Source of the DNA: Gamsiella multidivaricata
Lineage: Eukaryota > Mortierellomycota > Mortierellomycetes > Mortierellales > Mortierellaceae
DNA: 64,000 nt
Direction of reading: 5' to 3'
Assembly (NCBI RefSeq): GCF_025024155.1
Contig: NW_026251713.1
Location: 496,001 to 560,000 of the forward strand
Position 1 is the first letter of the stretch, and each line of letters opens with the position of its first letter. Of the stretch, positions 13,011-25,561 are shown one piece after another. A model generated the notes under the pieces. That model had not been told where the DNA came from. It was given only the letters and a program-made list of their open reading frames with translations, and did not search any database. The position numbers and the translations under genes are program-made.

Positions 13011-14579
13011 ATGTCCGCCGAACTTGAGGAGAAGCTCGAATCCATGGAGATTCAGGACGATGAAGTAAGATGTCAAACTGGACGTCGACAGTCTCGAACT
13101 CGAACACATCCTTCTTTAGTTACATCGACGATTTAACGCTATTATATAACAACAGAGCAGCAACTGCCGCCGTGTATCTTCATTTAGGTTGCAACTGAAG
13201 GAGAGACTAATCACACTTCAACCTTACCATCACACAACGCCCTTTCTGCTGCCAATAGCTCGTTTTTGATCTTAGCATGAAGAAAAAGAAGAAGAAGTCA
13301 AAGAAGACCGAGGAAGAGCCCGTCGAGGAGGCCGCTGCCGAGCCTCAGGAGATCGCACCAGCTGCTGGTAACGTGGAGCATGTCTTGTTTGGATCGCTGC
13401 ATTAAATCAAAAACCAAGATGGAGGGCTTGCATTTGCACTCATAGCATATTTTAACGATGCATCGTCCTTCACTTGTTTCCTGCTTTGCATCCGCAGATG
13501 CCGCCGAGGAGGATCCTATGGCCATGTTTGGCGAGAAGAAAAAGAAGAAGAAGAAGGTCAAGACTGAGGTATGTTTGGAGGCACACTGTTGTATCAGCAA
13601 GCGCCTATATCTGCCTTGCTGCTGCTGCTGCTGCTTGCACTGAATAGTTATGGATTTTGACATGAGCAGACTTCTAATGGCATTTTATTCTTATTATTCA
13701 TAATCACAATTACCAATGGATAGGAGGAAGTCGCCGCCGAAGGTGGAGAGGAAGGTGCTGCTGCTGATGCTGGCGAGTCGTTTGATTTCGGCGATATGAA
13801 GAAGAAGAAGAAAAAGTCCAAGAAGGTCGACTTTTCAGCATTCGAGGATGGTCAGGACCAGGAGGGCGATGATGACGCCCGTGATCCTGACGACATCTTT
13901 GCTGCAGATGATGAGGAGGGTGGCGCACGTACAAGCGCCAAGGTTGGAGCTGACACTGAGGAGGGCTGGATCGGTACCAACCGTGACTACACATACACGG
14001 AGCTCTTGTCCCGCGTGTTCAAGATCCTTCGTCAGAACAACCCTGAGTTGGCTGGTGAGAAGAAGCGCTACACGATTGTTCCTCCCTCCGTCATGCGTGA
14101 TGGTAACAAGAAGACGGTCTTTGCCAACGTCGCCGATATCTGCAAGAGGATGCATCGTCAGCCCGAGCACGTTATCCAGTTCTTGTTTGCGGAATTGGGT
14201 ACTTCTGGATCGATCGACGGTTCGCAGCGTCTTGTGATCAAGGGTCGTTTCCAACAAAAGCAGATTGAGGCTGTTCTGCGTCGCTATATTGTCGAATATG
14301 TTACCTGCAAGACCTGCAAATCGCCCGATACCATCTTGACCAAGGAGAACCGTCTGTTCTTCTTGCAATGTGAAGCCTGTGGATCGACGAGATCCGTCTC
14401 GGCCATCAAGTCTGGTTTCCAGGCGCAGACTGGCAAGCGCGCTGCCCAGCGTGTCAAGGCTGCTGCTGTAAGTTTCATATTTCTGTTTCATTCCTGGTTC
14501 ATGTCTCAATTGTATCCCGCTGCAACGCTTTTCGCTGACTCAAACGTAATCCAATATCATCCATGGCCACACATAGTAA
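13011..14579 (+). CDS. SUI3: Translation initiation factor eIF2 subunit beta
   Basis: Exons 13011-13064, 13259-13367, 13498-13568, 13724-14467 and 14577-14579 give 326 aa. The N-terminal half has the three lysine blocks that define eIF2-beta ([31 protein letters not shown]), known to bind eIF5 and eIF2B-epsilon; exon 2 opens with ELVFDLSM, matching the conserved (I/V)FDPSM start. The C-terminal half is the IF2B/IF5 domain, ending in a zinc finger (CKTC...CEAC) and [18 protein letters not shown]. The subunit is part of the eIF2 ternary complex delivering initiator tRNA. The last exon supplies only TAA: the coding sequence ends at GCT, GTAAGT follows and the acceptor CATAG directly precedes TAA. 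Each lysine block lies in a different exon. Confidence 0.95.
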
Positions 14580-14876
14580 ATGTTTTTCGAGATCATGGTA
14601 TTAAGAAGGATGGCGGCAAGGATGTTGGGTTCAATAAATGTTTTGTTTATTTTCGCAAAGAAACGTGGATCGCTGCTTTGTATTTGACTTCGCTGCATGG
14701 ATAATGTCGGCCGTCGTTCGTTTTGCACTTTCCAGAAGCAGCCTGCGGATGACACCCAGACCCTGACTTGCGGTGACTGTTGTCATCGTGTCTATTGTGC
14801 CTCTTCAGACATCTGGTTCAGATCTGCCTTCGATCGCATACTTGTCTTTTGCCATCGACTCTTTGAATCCACAACC

Positions 14877-16589
14877 ATGAGCTCTACAGACACTTCAATC
14901 CACAAGCGTAAGGCGTTGTCGCCGGAAGCCTCAAGTTCTTCGAATGACCACCAATCTGACCAACACGAGTCAAAAAAACCTCGCAAGGACACGACAGCAC
15001 ACGCGGACGACTGTGAGGACCCAGACTGCGAAGGATGCGCTGAAGGCGAAATTGTTCTCCAATTCGACACCCCGCCCAGCGCAGTGGAGCTCTTCCAGAT
15101 GGCGCGTGAAGAGGCATTGAAGAAGCCAACTTCTATGGACTCTGGATCAGGACTGTCCAGGATGGCCAAGGCGCTGTTTGATAAGGCTATTGAGGAATTC
15201 GAAGCTCTGGATAAAGCGAACGCGCATATCGAGATCAACGACGGAACGGAGGTTGCATCCAAGATGGTAGAGACCAAGATACATCATGCAGCGTGCGTAG
15301 TTGCAATTGGAAACTTTATGCCCTCGTCCGAGATGTTGCAGGAGGGCACACGGATGTTCGAGGACTTGGTCAAGAGGACGGCTCAGAAGAACGGCAATGC
15401 TTTGGTGGGATTGGGCATTGCTGAGATTTCTCAGGTATATACGAAGAGAAGGAAAGAGCAGGAGAAGAAGATCTGTATTGGCTGCTCTCAGTCCATATCT
15501 AACGTCCCGTCTTCAATCTTATTATTCACAGGCCAGAGATGTTCGTCGACAGGCCATGAAGGCCTTAGATCCGGAGGATGAAGGAGAAGATGAGGAGCCA
15601 TCGGAGGAGCAGCGGGATGCTGCTACGTTTGTAGGGAAACCAGAGGCCCTGCTGATTTATCAAGTTCTTGAACACTTTACCAAGGGCTTGGGGTTGTTGA
15701 AGGGCGAGGTTGGATCTGCATTTACTGAAGAATGTATTCGTGCCGCCCAAGAATTGGAAGAATACGGTGTTTCTCTGGATCTGACTTACAACATAGGTAA
15801 CATCTTTGACATGCTACTTTCAGGGCCATACATGAATGGCCTTAGTCATTTGTCTCTAAACGCATTGTATATCTCTGCCTGCATAGATCTTGCAACAAAG
15901 GTGTTTGATCAGGCAATCCAGCATTTGGAGGACGCACAGGAGAGCAAGAGTGAGTTGTTCAACTCTAGCGCGGATGTGTTGAGTGTTTATGGATCTTGTC
16001 TGTACAGCAAGGCAAGGCTGGTGGATAACCAAAGTCAGGGCGACGAGAACCCGGCCAAGGATTTCGTGGAGAAGGCAATCGAGTTATTAGTAAAGGCTGA
16101 GGGTATGCAGGATGAAGAGGGCGATGCCAAAACCCTTGAAGCTGTAAGTTTTTCTGATTTAGTGCTGCCACGGCTTTGCAGCCCCACATCTACTGAGCCG
16201 CAATAACTGATCTGCGGTATCTTTCTGTTTTCATTATACTCTGGGAATTTAGTTGGGGCAGGCATATCTCATGTCGACAGGCCTGATTGAGGATGAGGAT
16301 ATGATCATGGAACGCTTTGATGCTGCTACGGAGAAGCTGTCCCGAGCATTAGAGTTAGATCCTTGTAAGTCTTTGACAAAAGTTCATGTAAGCATGTGTT
16401 GTGGTAGTATGTAAACTAAACGTATCTACTATTCATTGCATTCGTATAGACAATGATGCACTCCGAGCACAAGTTGATGCCTTACAGGGCGACGGTGGAG
16501 GCGAAGAGGACTATGAGCTTGAGAACGGAGACGAAGATGAAGGTGAAGACGAAGACGAAGACGAAGACGAGGAGGGCAATGATGCATAG
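14877..16589 (+). CDS. TPR-like protein, probable enhancer of translation termination 1 (ETT1/Nro1 family)
   Basis: Exons 14877-15434, 15532-15796, 15887-16143, 16253-16364 and 16450-16589 give 443 aa. The second intron (90 bases) is in frame and would be missed in an ORF reading. The N-terminus is Ser/Lys-rich with a possible nuclear signal (KKPRK) and an acidic Cys cluster (CEDPDCEGC). The body is helical with TPR-like segments (ALFDKAIEEFEAL, VFDQAIQHLEDAQE, AATEKLSRALELDPYNDAL), and the C-terminus is a run of Asp/Glu. Size, repeat pattern and acidic tail fit Nro1/Ett1, nuclear proteins acting in translation termination and hydroxylase regulation in yeasts. Family assignment is by overall resemblance; a generic TPR protein is the alternative. 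Confidence 0.6.
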
Positions 16590-16784
16590 TAGAGTATCTC
16601 TGTTGTCGTCCGATGCGTCGATAAAGCATTAGTATTTAGCATCAAAGGAAAGCATTTTTTATTGATACATTTTTTTTGGAGCTGCTTTTCTAGTTTTGTT
16701 TTTTTATTTTTTTATTTTTATATACCATCGCACGCGGAGGTATGTCACGACAAGGCAGGCGAGAGACAAGATGAGAATTGTTGT

Positions 16785-18108
16785 TTACTAGAGATAGGGA
16801 TAGATAATCACACGTTAGCATCGCGCTGCATAAAAGGTCGATAGAACGGACGACGGAGTGCTGTGACAAAGACTTACATAGCCAGTGCTGATGAGGTAGT
16901 TGGCCAAGTTGTCGACGACGGTGTTGCAGTCGCCGGCCTGGATGTTCTCGTCGTAGTAGCCGACGAGGACGGCCTGGGTGGTCTTGACGCAGGCAACGCC
17001 GGTGGCTCCCTATGATATGGAAGAGGATAGGACGGTGCAAGGGTTAGAGTTGGTCTGTTCAAAGTGTCTGACCGAAGGATGGGAGCGGAAAGGCAAGTAG
17101 ACAACGGAATCATAAATAGACACTTGCAGCCAAAAATAACAAAAAGAGCCGATTGAGCGCCAGCCATTGGTGCCCAGATGATCAATGAGGCACCATGGGG
17201 ACCCGTCTTTGATCCTCAGCCTCCTGCTGATATTCTTCTTCAGTGCATAAGACGTAGCATACAGACAAATGCGGAGGATCATATACTCAAGGGGGAGATA
17301 GAGTCATGCAATTGTATGCCTATTGTCGTTGTGCCGTGCACATGTCTCCAGTTTGTCCAGCATGTTTGCGCGTGTCCATTATTTCCTTTCCCCCCTGAAC
17401 TCAGTATCATCCATCTTCGAGACCCATCTAGTCCTTGGATTGGGTCTCCAACAATAGGTGCAAAAAAAAAAAAAAAAAGAAACCAAAAAGAAACCAGGAA
17501 GAAAGGCTTCAGGGATATCAGTTCTGAAACTTACGTGGCGGGCATAGATAACGTGGGGCTCGGGCTTTCTCAAGAAGACAAACTTGTTGCCCTCGAGGAA
17601 GAGGCCGTTGGCGGCAATGTCGCTCTCGTCGTTGAAGGCAGCAATCAACTTTTGAACCTCGGCACCTCCGACCTGATAGAATTGAAGCAAAGGAGAAAAT
17701 GTTTTCAGAGTGAGCAATTGACACTGTGGGAACACAATACAGGGTCATGTCGGACCAAGATAAAAAACATATTGCTATGCCCTCTGCAGTACAGCGCGTA
17801 TTCTTTCAAGAGCGAACATCAATATTATTCCATCGAAGAGAAATCGCGCGCCAGTTGACGGTTGTCCTGATAGTCTATCCAAAATGCGTTGAATATTGTC
17901 CAGCATATAATCCGACGAATAGGTCCGACATGGCAGGGTGTGGGAACGGAGGGTGGAGATGAGCAGGTGAAGCAGAACACAAGTGCAAAAAAATTACGTT
18001 GAAGTTGGGGCTGGAGGCCCAGAGGGAGCCGTCGTGGCCATAGATGGCGCCCTTGGCGACCTTGTGGGTACCGACGAGGTTGTTATCGACGTATGCTTGC
18101 CAGGACAT
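16785..18108 (-). CDS. Profilin
   Basis: Exons on the minus strand: 18108-17998, 17672-17535, 17009-16878 and 16787-16785, giving 127 aa, the normal profilin length. The start [13 protein letters not shown] and SLWASSPNF are the conserved poly-proline-binding N-terminus; GKFVFL-type strand (NKFVFLRK), [12 protein letters not shown] and the terminal helix [11 protein letters not shown] complete the fold. Profilin binds actin monomers and formin proline tracts. The final coding exon contains only the stop: GGC TAT is followed by GTAAGT and the acceptor CTCTAG is followed by TAA. Introns are long for this window (325, 525 and 90 bases). A TATA box lies about 80 bases upstream of the ATG. Confidence 0.96.
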
Positions 18109-18187
18109 GATGTGAGATGATGAGTACTTTGACCAAGGGATGATTGTGATGGGGAGATAAAGAGGCCCAAACCCACGGTGCTCACCT

Positions 18188-18194
18188 TTTTATA
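18188..18194 (-). promoter_or_regulatory. Probable TATA box of the profilin gene
   Basis: TATAAAA on the minus strand, about 80 bases before the profilin ATG. Spacing is the best of all TATA-like sites in the window. Confidence 0.6.
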
Positions 18195-18750
18195 CCAACG
18201 CGAACAAATCGCCTGGAGGTGAGACGTCATCACGCGGAGGGGGGGGGGGTCGGGCGATCTATTGTTGTAGCTGGCGCACAGCTCTTCACGCCTCTGTCAC
18301 CCGGTAAGTGCGTGCCGACGATTCTTTTGGCCCTGGCCCCTCTCTTACCGCCAGCCATAGGGTACCTCCCTTCTTACAATCCTAGAAGAAATCAATGGCA
18401 ACTTGACCCGTCTTCCCCAAGTCACTATCTATGGTGACTGAAGGTGTTTGTGTGAGAAAAGATTCTGACCATGTAGGCTACCTTGGAGTACGCTCGTATA
18501 TCAAGCATGCCTTCGTCTCTGAAGCTGGTCGACCGTATGGCAGCGACCATGCTTTGCACTGCCGCACGCCTGACAGTTGTAGCCGCAAGCTGCGCTGGTG
18601 CTGCAAGATACACTTCGACCAGCCCTTGACACGATTTTTTTTTTCAAGCACACGACAGTCCCATAAGCATAAGCGAATCATAAACTATTTCAGTTGTAAC
18701 CTGTTTGAGTCTCTGCATTGCTTCTCCGTTCACCATCACCATTGTTACCA
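18195..18750. other. Divergent promoter region between profilin and the GCFC gene
   Basis: About 550 bases shared by two divergent genes. A G run of 10 occurs near 18240. No ORF is credible. Confidence 0.6.
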
Positions 18751-21700
18751 ATGTTCACGCCAAGGAAGAACCGACATATCCGCAAAAAGATCGACGTTGA
18801 CGGCGAGGAACCCACAGCAGAGGACCCTCTTAATAATGAGTCGTTAGCTATCAACACCACAGGTACAGCGATCTCAACAACACTCATTCCAGTTTGTTAA
18901 AGCCCGCGCCCCCTGGTACCTTGACCGTAACTAACATTATATGGTCTCGGTTTAAAAACACTACAGAGACTGCCGTCAAATCGAAAAAGATCAAGAAGAA
19001 GACGGCGACTACAGTTCTGAGTTTTGGCGACGAAGAACAGGCAAGTGGATTACATTGAGAGCGCAGGATTTTTATCAACATGGTCCATCCCCACGGCCGA
19101 TATTAACCGGATCATGTCCACGCTGCGATTACATAGGAGCCAGTGGATACTTTCAAGGTCAAGAAGAGCTCCGCAAGCAGGAAGTTGGCGCTCAACAAAG
19201 GAAAGGATGAATCAGCTCTGGATCAGCCCAGTATCACCAGTCGAGCGACCGTTGGCAATTCGATCTCGTATAGCAAGGAGGCATTGGAAGAACTGAGGAA
19301 ATCAACCTTGTCCACTACACCATCCAGCCGATCTCATCACACTAGAGAGAGTCTTACAGAAGAGAAATTTCCTACGCTTCTCGGAGGTATGGCTTTTTGA
19401 TATTGCGACCCGCAGCCCTGAAAGTGGAATCGGAGAGATATAGATCTTTGATGCTGATCTGGTGGGTTTCTTCTTTTTTTTTTTCCACCTCGCTATAGGG
19501 TCAACAATCATACCAGATGCACATGCAATCCACCTTGCGAAAAAGAAACGTGAACAGATGCGACTAAGAAACGATAGAGATGAAGAGGAATTTATCTCGC
19601 TGGCAGGCGGAGATGATGACAGAGTAAGCAACAATCCCTTTATATTTTATTTGCATGTATATTGGAATTTGCATCAGCAGTGGCTCACAGAGTAGCATCT
19701 TCTTGATACTAGATTGTTGAAGAACGAAATACTAGACTGGTCAGGGAGGAGGATGACGACATGGACGATGGCGAAGCTGGTACGAAACCAGGACCATCGC
19801 TCTTTCTCAAGGAATTTGTATCACCGGACTGCGTCTCATCATATCTATCGCCATTGTGTTTCAACACTAGATCTCGAAAAGGTTATGGGCGATAAACTGG
19901 CACTGGGTTCCAAAGCACAGCGACGGGCTGAAAAGACCCGAAGAGCAGCACGCAAGGAGCTTATTGATGAAGTGTAAGGATCGAGGCACTGACTTGCTGT
20001 TGCGGCGGACCAGGCATGGAAGAGACAGTGATTATTAACACCTCATCCATTTCATCATCATTCTATGTATAGAAACGGGGAGGAGGAAGACGACGACGAA
20101 GAGACCAGAGAGTGGGAGATGCAACAGATTCGCAATGCCGGTATTGTTGACAAGGCAGCGAAAAATAATAAGACTGTCTCTGTTCAGAAAGGCATTACAT
20201 GTAAGTTTAGGATATGTAATCGCGCATTGATGTACAACGCCTCATATTTTAACTAGCGGCCTTATTATCTCTAGTCCCAACTGTCTCCCCGATACCAAAC
20301 ATTGCCAGTGTTAGAAGTCGATTACAAAGTCGTCTCGACACTTTGAAGCAACAGAACAGCCAACACAGCAAGCAACTGGAGCATATTCGCCATGAGAAGG
20401 CCGAGATCATGCTTCGGTCTGCAGAGGCGGAGGAGGGCATGGCCAAATTGAGTGCACGCTATACCTTTTTCCAGGAGCTACGGTCATATTGCCGAAATTT
20501 GGCTGCGTTTTTCGAGGAGAAATTCCCAGAATTGGAAACCATCGAGCGCGACTATACATCCATGCTCTCAGAACGTACAAAGGTGGTCGCGAAACGCAGA
20601 CGACTCGACTTGAAGGACGACCTGGCAGAGTTTGCAAATGTTGTTGATGACGAGAGCACTGGGAAGGGAGACCGGAATGGAGCACCGCCAGAGTTCGATG
20701 AGTTCGGAAGGAGTATAGTCGTGGACCCCTTTGCAGCGCGGCAAAGACGGAGGGCCGAGAGAGAGCGCCGGAAAGCGCAAAGGAAGCGAACTCAAACAGA
20801 CGATCAAGATAACGCACGAGAGAATCCAAAGGAGTCAGAGAGTCATGATGGACTGTCCACAGACGATGAGTTAGGTGCCGGGGATGACCGTGAACTTGGC
20901 AACGCCGTCATGGAGCTAGAAGAACGCCGCGTGAACATTTTCAAGGAGGTCGGATCAGAATTCAGAACGATTGAGGCAGTGAAGCGACACTTTCAGGCGT
21001 GGAAAACAGACTATCCCAAGGACTATAACAAGGCATACGGCGGACTCCTTCTGCCACTGGTCTTTGACTTCTTTGTGCGCCAGGAGACCTGTCTTTGGAA
21101 CCCGCTTCGTGTCAGGCAAGATCTTTCAGAGCAGTCTTGGCACCAAGCTGTGTCCTCCTATACGATTGTGCGTTCATCTGCATTACATACCCATAGCGAT
21201 TCGGAAAGCGAACGAGATGATGAGGATGAGGAGGATATGGACAAGGAATTGATGGGCAAAGTCGTCGCCAAGAGTCTGTGCCCCAAAATCACGCAGTTCC
21301 TTGCCGCAGGAGGGGTGGATCTGTACTCGGCTAAACAGTCGCGTTGCTTAAAGGCAATCTTGGACCAGTTGTTGGACTATGTGGAGAAGAAGGAAAACAA
21401 GATGGAGAAGCTGCTGAAGGCGACTCTCGAGGCTATTCTCCAGACTGCTCAGTTGCATCGGGATCAGTTTGTTGAGGCAGCACAACCGCTCACGCCGCGG
21501 CACATCTTGACGGCGCAGGGACAAGAAGCCAGGGAGAGATATTTGTGGAGGACCATTGGGCTGTTCCGGAACTTGATGTCGCTTCGGAGATTTGTGCCTA
21601 CAGGATCGATCGACACGCAGGTTGTCGACGGTCTGTTGCACGATTGCATTCTTCGGCTGCTGGAGGGCGACGACAAGGACACTGTCGCCAAGTATCAAGT

Positions 21701-21875
21701 GGTATGTTGCTGTGGATTGCTTCGTTATGCGAATTCTGCGTTTGATGGGTCGGTGTTTGCTAACATTTGCTGTTGATATTATTATTGCATTACTTAGATT
21801 TTTCAATCCTTGCCACACGATATTCGATCGCAAGAACGACACCTAATCATCGATAGAATGGCGCAAACTGTTTAG
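18751..21875 (+). CDS. GCFC-domain protein, PAXBP1 homologue
   Basis: Nine exons: 18751-18862, 18967-19040, 19137-19386, 19499-19623, 19713-19779, 19871-19973, 20073-20200, 20275-21701 and 21798-21875, giving 787 aa with all phases consistent. The N-terminus is basic (MFTPRKNRHIRKK) and has the family strip LSFGDEEQEPVDTFKVKKSS; then GGSTIIPDAHAIHLAKKKRE, a charged coiled-coil region (about 290-350), and the GCFC domain with F-K-E-V-G-S-E-F-R, VKRHFQAWK, and YGGLLLPLVFDFFVRQETCLWNPL split here as YGGLLLPLVF then RQETCLWNPL. Animal PAXBP1 and plant ILP1 act with the spliceosome disassembly/intron-lariat machinery. Intron 2 (19041-19136) is a GC-AG intron: donor GCAAGT, and direct read-through meets a stop. 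Confidence 0.88.
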
Positions 21876-22505
21876 TCAAGAGATTCTGTGACATTTCCTA
21901 TAAAGGCGACGTTGCCTCCTCCCTATTATCCTGTTGCACAGATATCCTAAGCGTGCAGCATCTTGGTACTTGACAGGACAGGATCATCATGTAAAGCTGT
22001 GGTCCCCAAGGGATCCTGGTCAAGGTTCTGAGGAACCCAGCCATTCAAAATGCACAGCGGACTACCAAAGGCCATTATTGAATTTTCACGCGAGATGCAG
22101 ACAAAGAAATATCCATATTGCTGCTTGTATCATGCTTCGTTCCTTTTTTGCCGGATATAACTGCAAATTTCACCAAGTCTTTCGGCTCATACACGAGTCT
22201 TCACCTTCCTGCCTTGTACTCGCACTTGCTTCTCCATCCCTTAATTGCTTGCCTGTCCAGAAATTGATAACCTGTTGCAAAGGGTGCCACTAGTGCGACC
22301 GTAAGCCTGTTTCATCAAACAGCGATTTGGACAGCCAGAGTTTATTGATTGCGAGCTAAAAGTCTGAAAAGCCTTCATGAGGCCATATGAATGCAATATA
22401 AAGGGCTTTGAAGCGTCGAAGGGACAAAGTAGAGAATGCCACTGGTGGAGCGAACGTATGGATAATCGGGAAGATTGTAGAGCAAGTTGAGAAACAAGGG
22501 CGATC
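21876..22505. other. Convergent intergenic region
   Basis: Between the 3' ends of the GCFC and Crinkler genes. No supported ORF, repeat or RNA gene seen. Confidence 0.6.
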
Positions 22506-25500
22506 TTAGCTATAGCCCATATGGGATTCATCATCCTCATATTGACGTTGTTTTGCTGCCCATTGGTCCACCAGATAATCACTGTCTTGGTTCAGTTCTC
22601 GCTTAATGCTCTTTAGGCGATCCAGTGCCTCCATATGGCGTTTTGGGAAGAGGCTGTGTATGTTGTTCTTGTTGATCCTGAGCAAAATGCACTCGGAGGG
22701 TTGCGCTGTGCGAATCCGCTCGCTTTGTTTACCCGTGGGAAATAAGTCCTCGATGTCTCTCAGCTCAATTGGATAACCAATAACAATTTCGAGGAACCGT
22801 TTAGGAGAAACGGTACAAAACCTTTGGAGCATGATCTCTCCGAGATGACCCTGAACCCCATCGGTCTTGACCGTTGTGAACGCACTCTGGGTTTGTGATT
22901 TGTTCATGGAAGTTCGCATCTTCAACTGAATAAACACAGGACAGTAGCCATGGTTATCGAAATGGAGAACAAACACAATGTCAGGTCCTGAGGGTATCTC
23001 GGCAGGATGGTAAAACGGCGGAACCGGCTTCCCATCTTTGAGTGAACCATTCTCGACACGAACCGCCAGAAACTCTTCTAGTGACATACTTCTATAGTCG
23101 ATCCCAAGCATAGGTGCATCGTCCTTTCCAACAATCTTGGCTGTGTGATCCAGAAGGTCATCGTAGGACTTCATTTTCGCAACTAGAGCTGTTTTGGACA
23201 GGACCTTGTCGTGGAAAACGTGAACCAGGCTAGGTTGCACTGCCGTCTCCCATGTGTGCCCATGGACGGACGCGTTTGGTGCCGAACGGAACAGAGTATA
23301 GATCGCACTGTAAAAGTCAGGGTCCTCCTTGCGGAAATAGTTCACGGCAGCACGCAATGCAAATGGTTCATCTAGAACCGTCGCTGTTTCTTCGCCAAAA
23401 TGCAAGATTCTCCCGACAGAAGCTTCTACCAGCGGTGCCTCCTCACTGTTGATAAGCACGGGACGCCCATGCAGATAGTGTTCCAACACAAAGAGCTGGA
23501 GGGTGGACCGTATATTTTGATATTTTGCGTATCGCGACTCGAATGTGTGAACTCTGGCGATCATCCGCGATATGTCGTGAGTAATATTTCCTCTGTAGTA
23601 ATATCGGGAATCTGTTGACGTTAACGTATCCTCTGTTTCTTTGATCGCCGATTTCCAATCGATTCCACTGATGCCAGGCTTGAGTATGATCATGCGCTCA
23701 ATAGTGGAAACGATTGGTCGAAACCGCCCGCGGAAGCTGTCAAAGAGCTCTTGCATTGATGTTTCTGGTACTTGCGCATCGAAGATTATCCTGGCTTCCT
23801 GATTCGGTAACGCGCTACGCACAAGATCACGGTAGTCCCGTACCTGTTCGAGTGATTCCCAACCTACGAAATCGGTAAATGGTCCAAGCTGATCTACGTA
23901 GCCTTTGGGGCCAGGAGCTGAGCCGTCGAGCCACTTCATATCGAAAATGCTGAGGCCAGTCCCACAAGGTATCACGCAAATTTGACTCTCGTCCGAGGCA
24001 GTTTGGTACAATCCGTGGGTAAAAGGAGAGAGGACCGGTCGCTTGTAGTCCTCTTGTGCGGCGATGGCGGCGCTCTTTGGCGCAAATCCCGAAGGTGCAT
24101 GTCCTGAGAGGTAGGTTCCAAAAATCTCCTTGCTGAGTTCTTGAGCTTCGTCAACAATAATTAGAATCTTGTAAGCAGAGTCACGGAAAGTCTTGTTTGG
24201 CGTGTAATTCACAAGACGCTGGCGTAGTTCAGAGAATCGTTCACGGACCAACGTCGCCATGAATCCATGGTCGACATAATGATTGCGGATATGGCTGGCA
24301 ATCAGTTCAAATAGACTGGTAAAGACGTCACCAATGTCCATTGATTGAAAGGAGACTTGCAACAGCATCCATCGCTTGCACGTAAATCTGACATTCTCGC
24401 GTTCCGAGATGTCGAGACAGTGGTGCAAGGTCATGAGGCGCGCGAGGATAAGGGCCAGCGCCAGAACGTGGACATGCGTGTTGCTTTCCACGCTGAAAGT
24501 TTTGTATCGATCCCTGGTTCGGACTAGTTTAAGAAGTTTGTAGAGATCGCTGGAGCCCCAGTCTGAGCGACTTCCATAAAAATAAAAGCCCCATTGCTTG
24601 CAGAGCATCTCAATCGCCGTCCTCGTTTTTCCACATCCAGTAACACCAAAAAACGATAACAGAGGAATCGCTCGTCCATGAATCCTCACGAGCGCTTTGC
24701 CGGCAGTACTGGGAGGCTCCTGTGTCTCGGACGATTCTGGAAGATTTAGGAATAAGAGACTGAGCCGGTTCGCTTTCATGCCTGCGCGGGGATAAATACA
24801 GGGCAGACCGCCCAGTATTCCTTCTGTTGTCGGAAGCTTCGCATCGCCTTTCACGAACCGGACGAGGACCGTGTACTTGATCGAGCCAGGTGTGAAGAAG
24901 TCGCCTTCAGTCTTTTCAATAAGTTCTTGCCATTTTTCGACTATTTGAATGGCAACAAAGGAGTACACGTTTAGCATTGATCTACTGTAGTAGGCACCAG
25001 TACTTGATAACTATCGCCAGGTAGCGCACTTACGAGAAATGGGAGGACCAAGGGGTGAAGCGGCGCGAGCGGGGAACTCTGAGGGATGGGTGGGGACATG
25101 GATAGGAACAGTTAATGTAACAGCACGATAGGATGCAAGAGACAATGAGGTCGAATAAGCACAAGAAAAAGAAACAGGCTGTAGGGGACCAGTTCAAGCA
25201 CTAACGCGAACAGCATGAGTGAATGCTTACCAGGTTGGGGACGTTGGACAAGGATGTTGACGGTCTTTCTGGGTATCTCCTCACTGAATACTTCGGAAAG
25301 ATCAGTCGCCGGGCGGAGTTTCTTCTTATCATTCAGAGTGTCGAGGATGACTGGATGCTCATCGTCGCCATCCGTAAGCGGAATAGAGACGTGCCAGAGC
25401 GTGAGATTGTCAGCCGCAATGTCGTCCAACTCGGGAGCCTTCTTGGCCTTGATGAGCTCTTTGAGGTCACTGACGGTGTCATCCGAGGGGACCTTGACCG

Positions 25501-25561
25501 GGAATACTCTTGAGACGGAATCTCCGCTGACAAGACAGAACAGTTTCAGGTGTTCGGGCAT
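22506..25561 (-). CDS. Crinkler (CRN)-type protein: ubiquitin-like header, P-loop NTPase, PD-(D/E)XK-like C-terminus
   Basis: Minus-strand exons 25561-25231, 25076-25034 and 24981-22506 give 949 aa. Exon 1 encodes a 110-residue header of the Crinkler kind (MPEHLKLFCLVSGDSVSRVF; the stretch ending NLTLWHVSIPL), a ubiquitin-like fold. The 43-base middle exon is placed by phase. The large exon has Walker A (GVTGCGKTRT, about 236), Walker B (ILIIVDEAQEL, about 394), a CVIPCGTG strand and a GRFRP...IER segment (about 540) as in CR-type STAND-like NTPases. The C-terminus has GPDIVFVL and VFIQLKM about 15 residues apart (about 789-808), a PD...(Q)xK arrangement like restriction-endonuclease folds. 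Crinklers are known from oomycetes, chytrids and Mucoromycota as nuclear-targeted effector-like proteins. No signal peptide is seen. All key motifs look intact. Confidence 0.85.
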
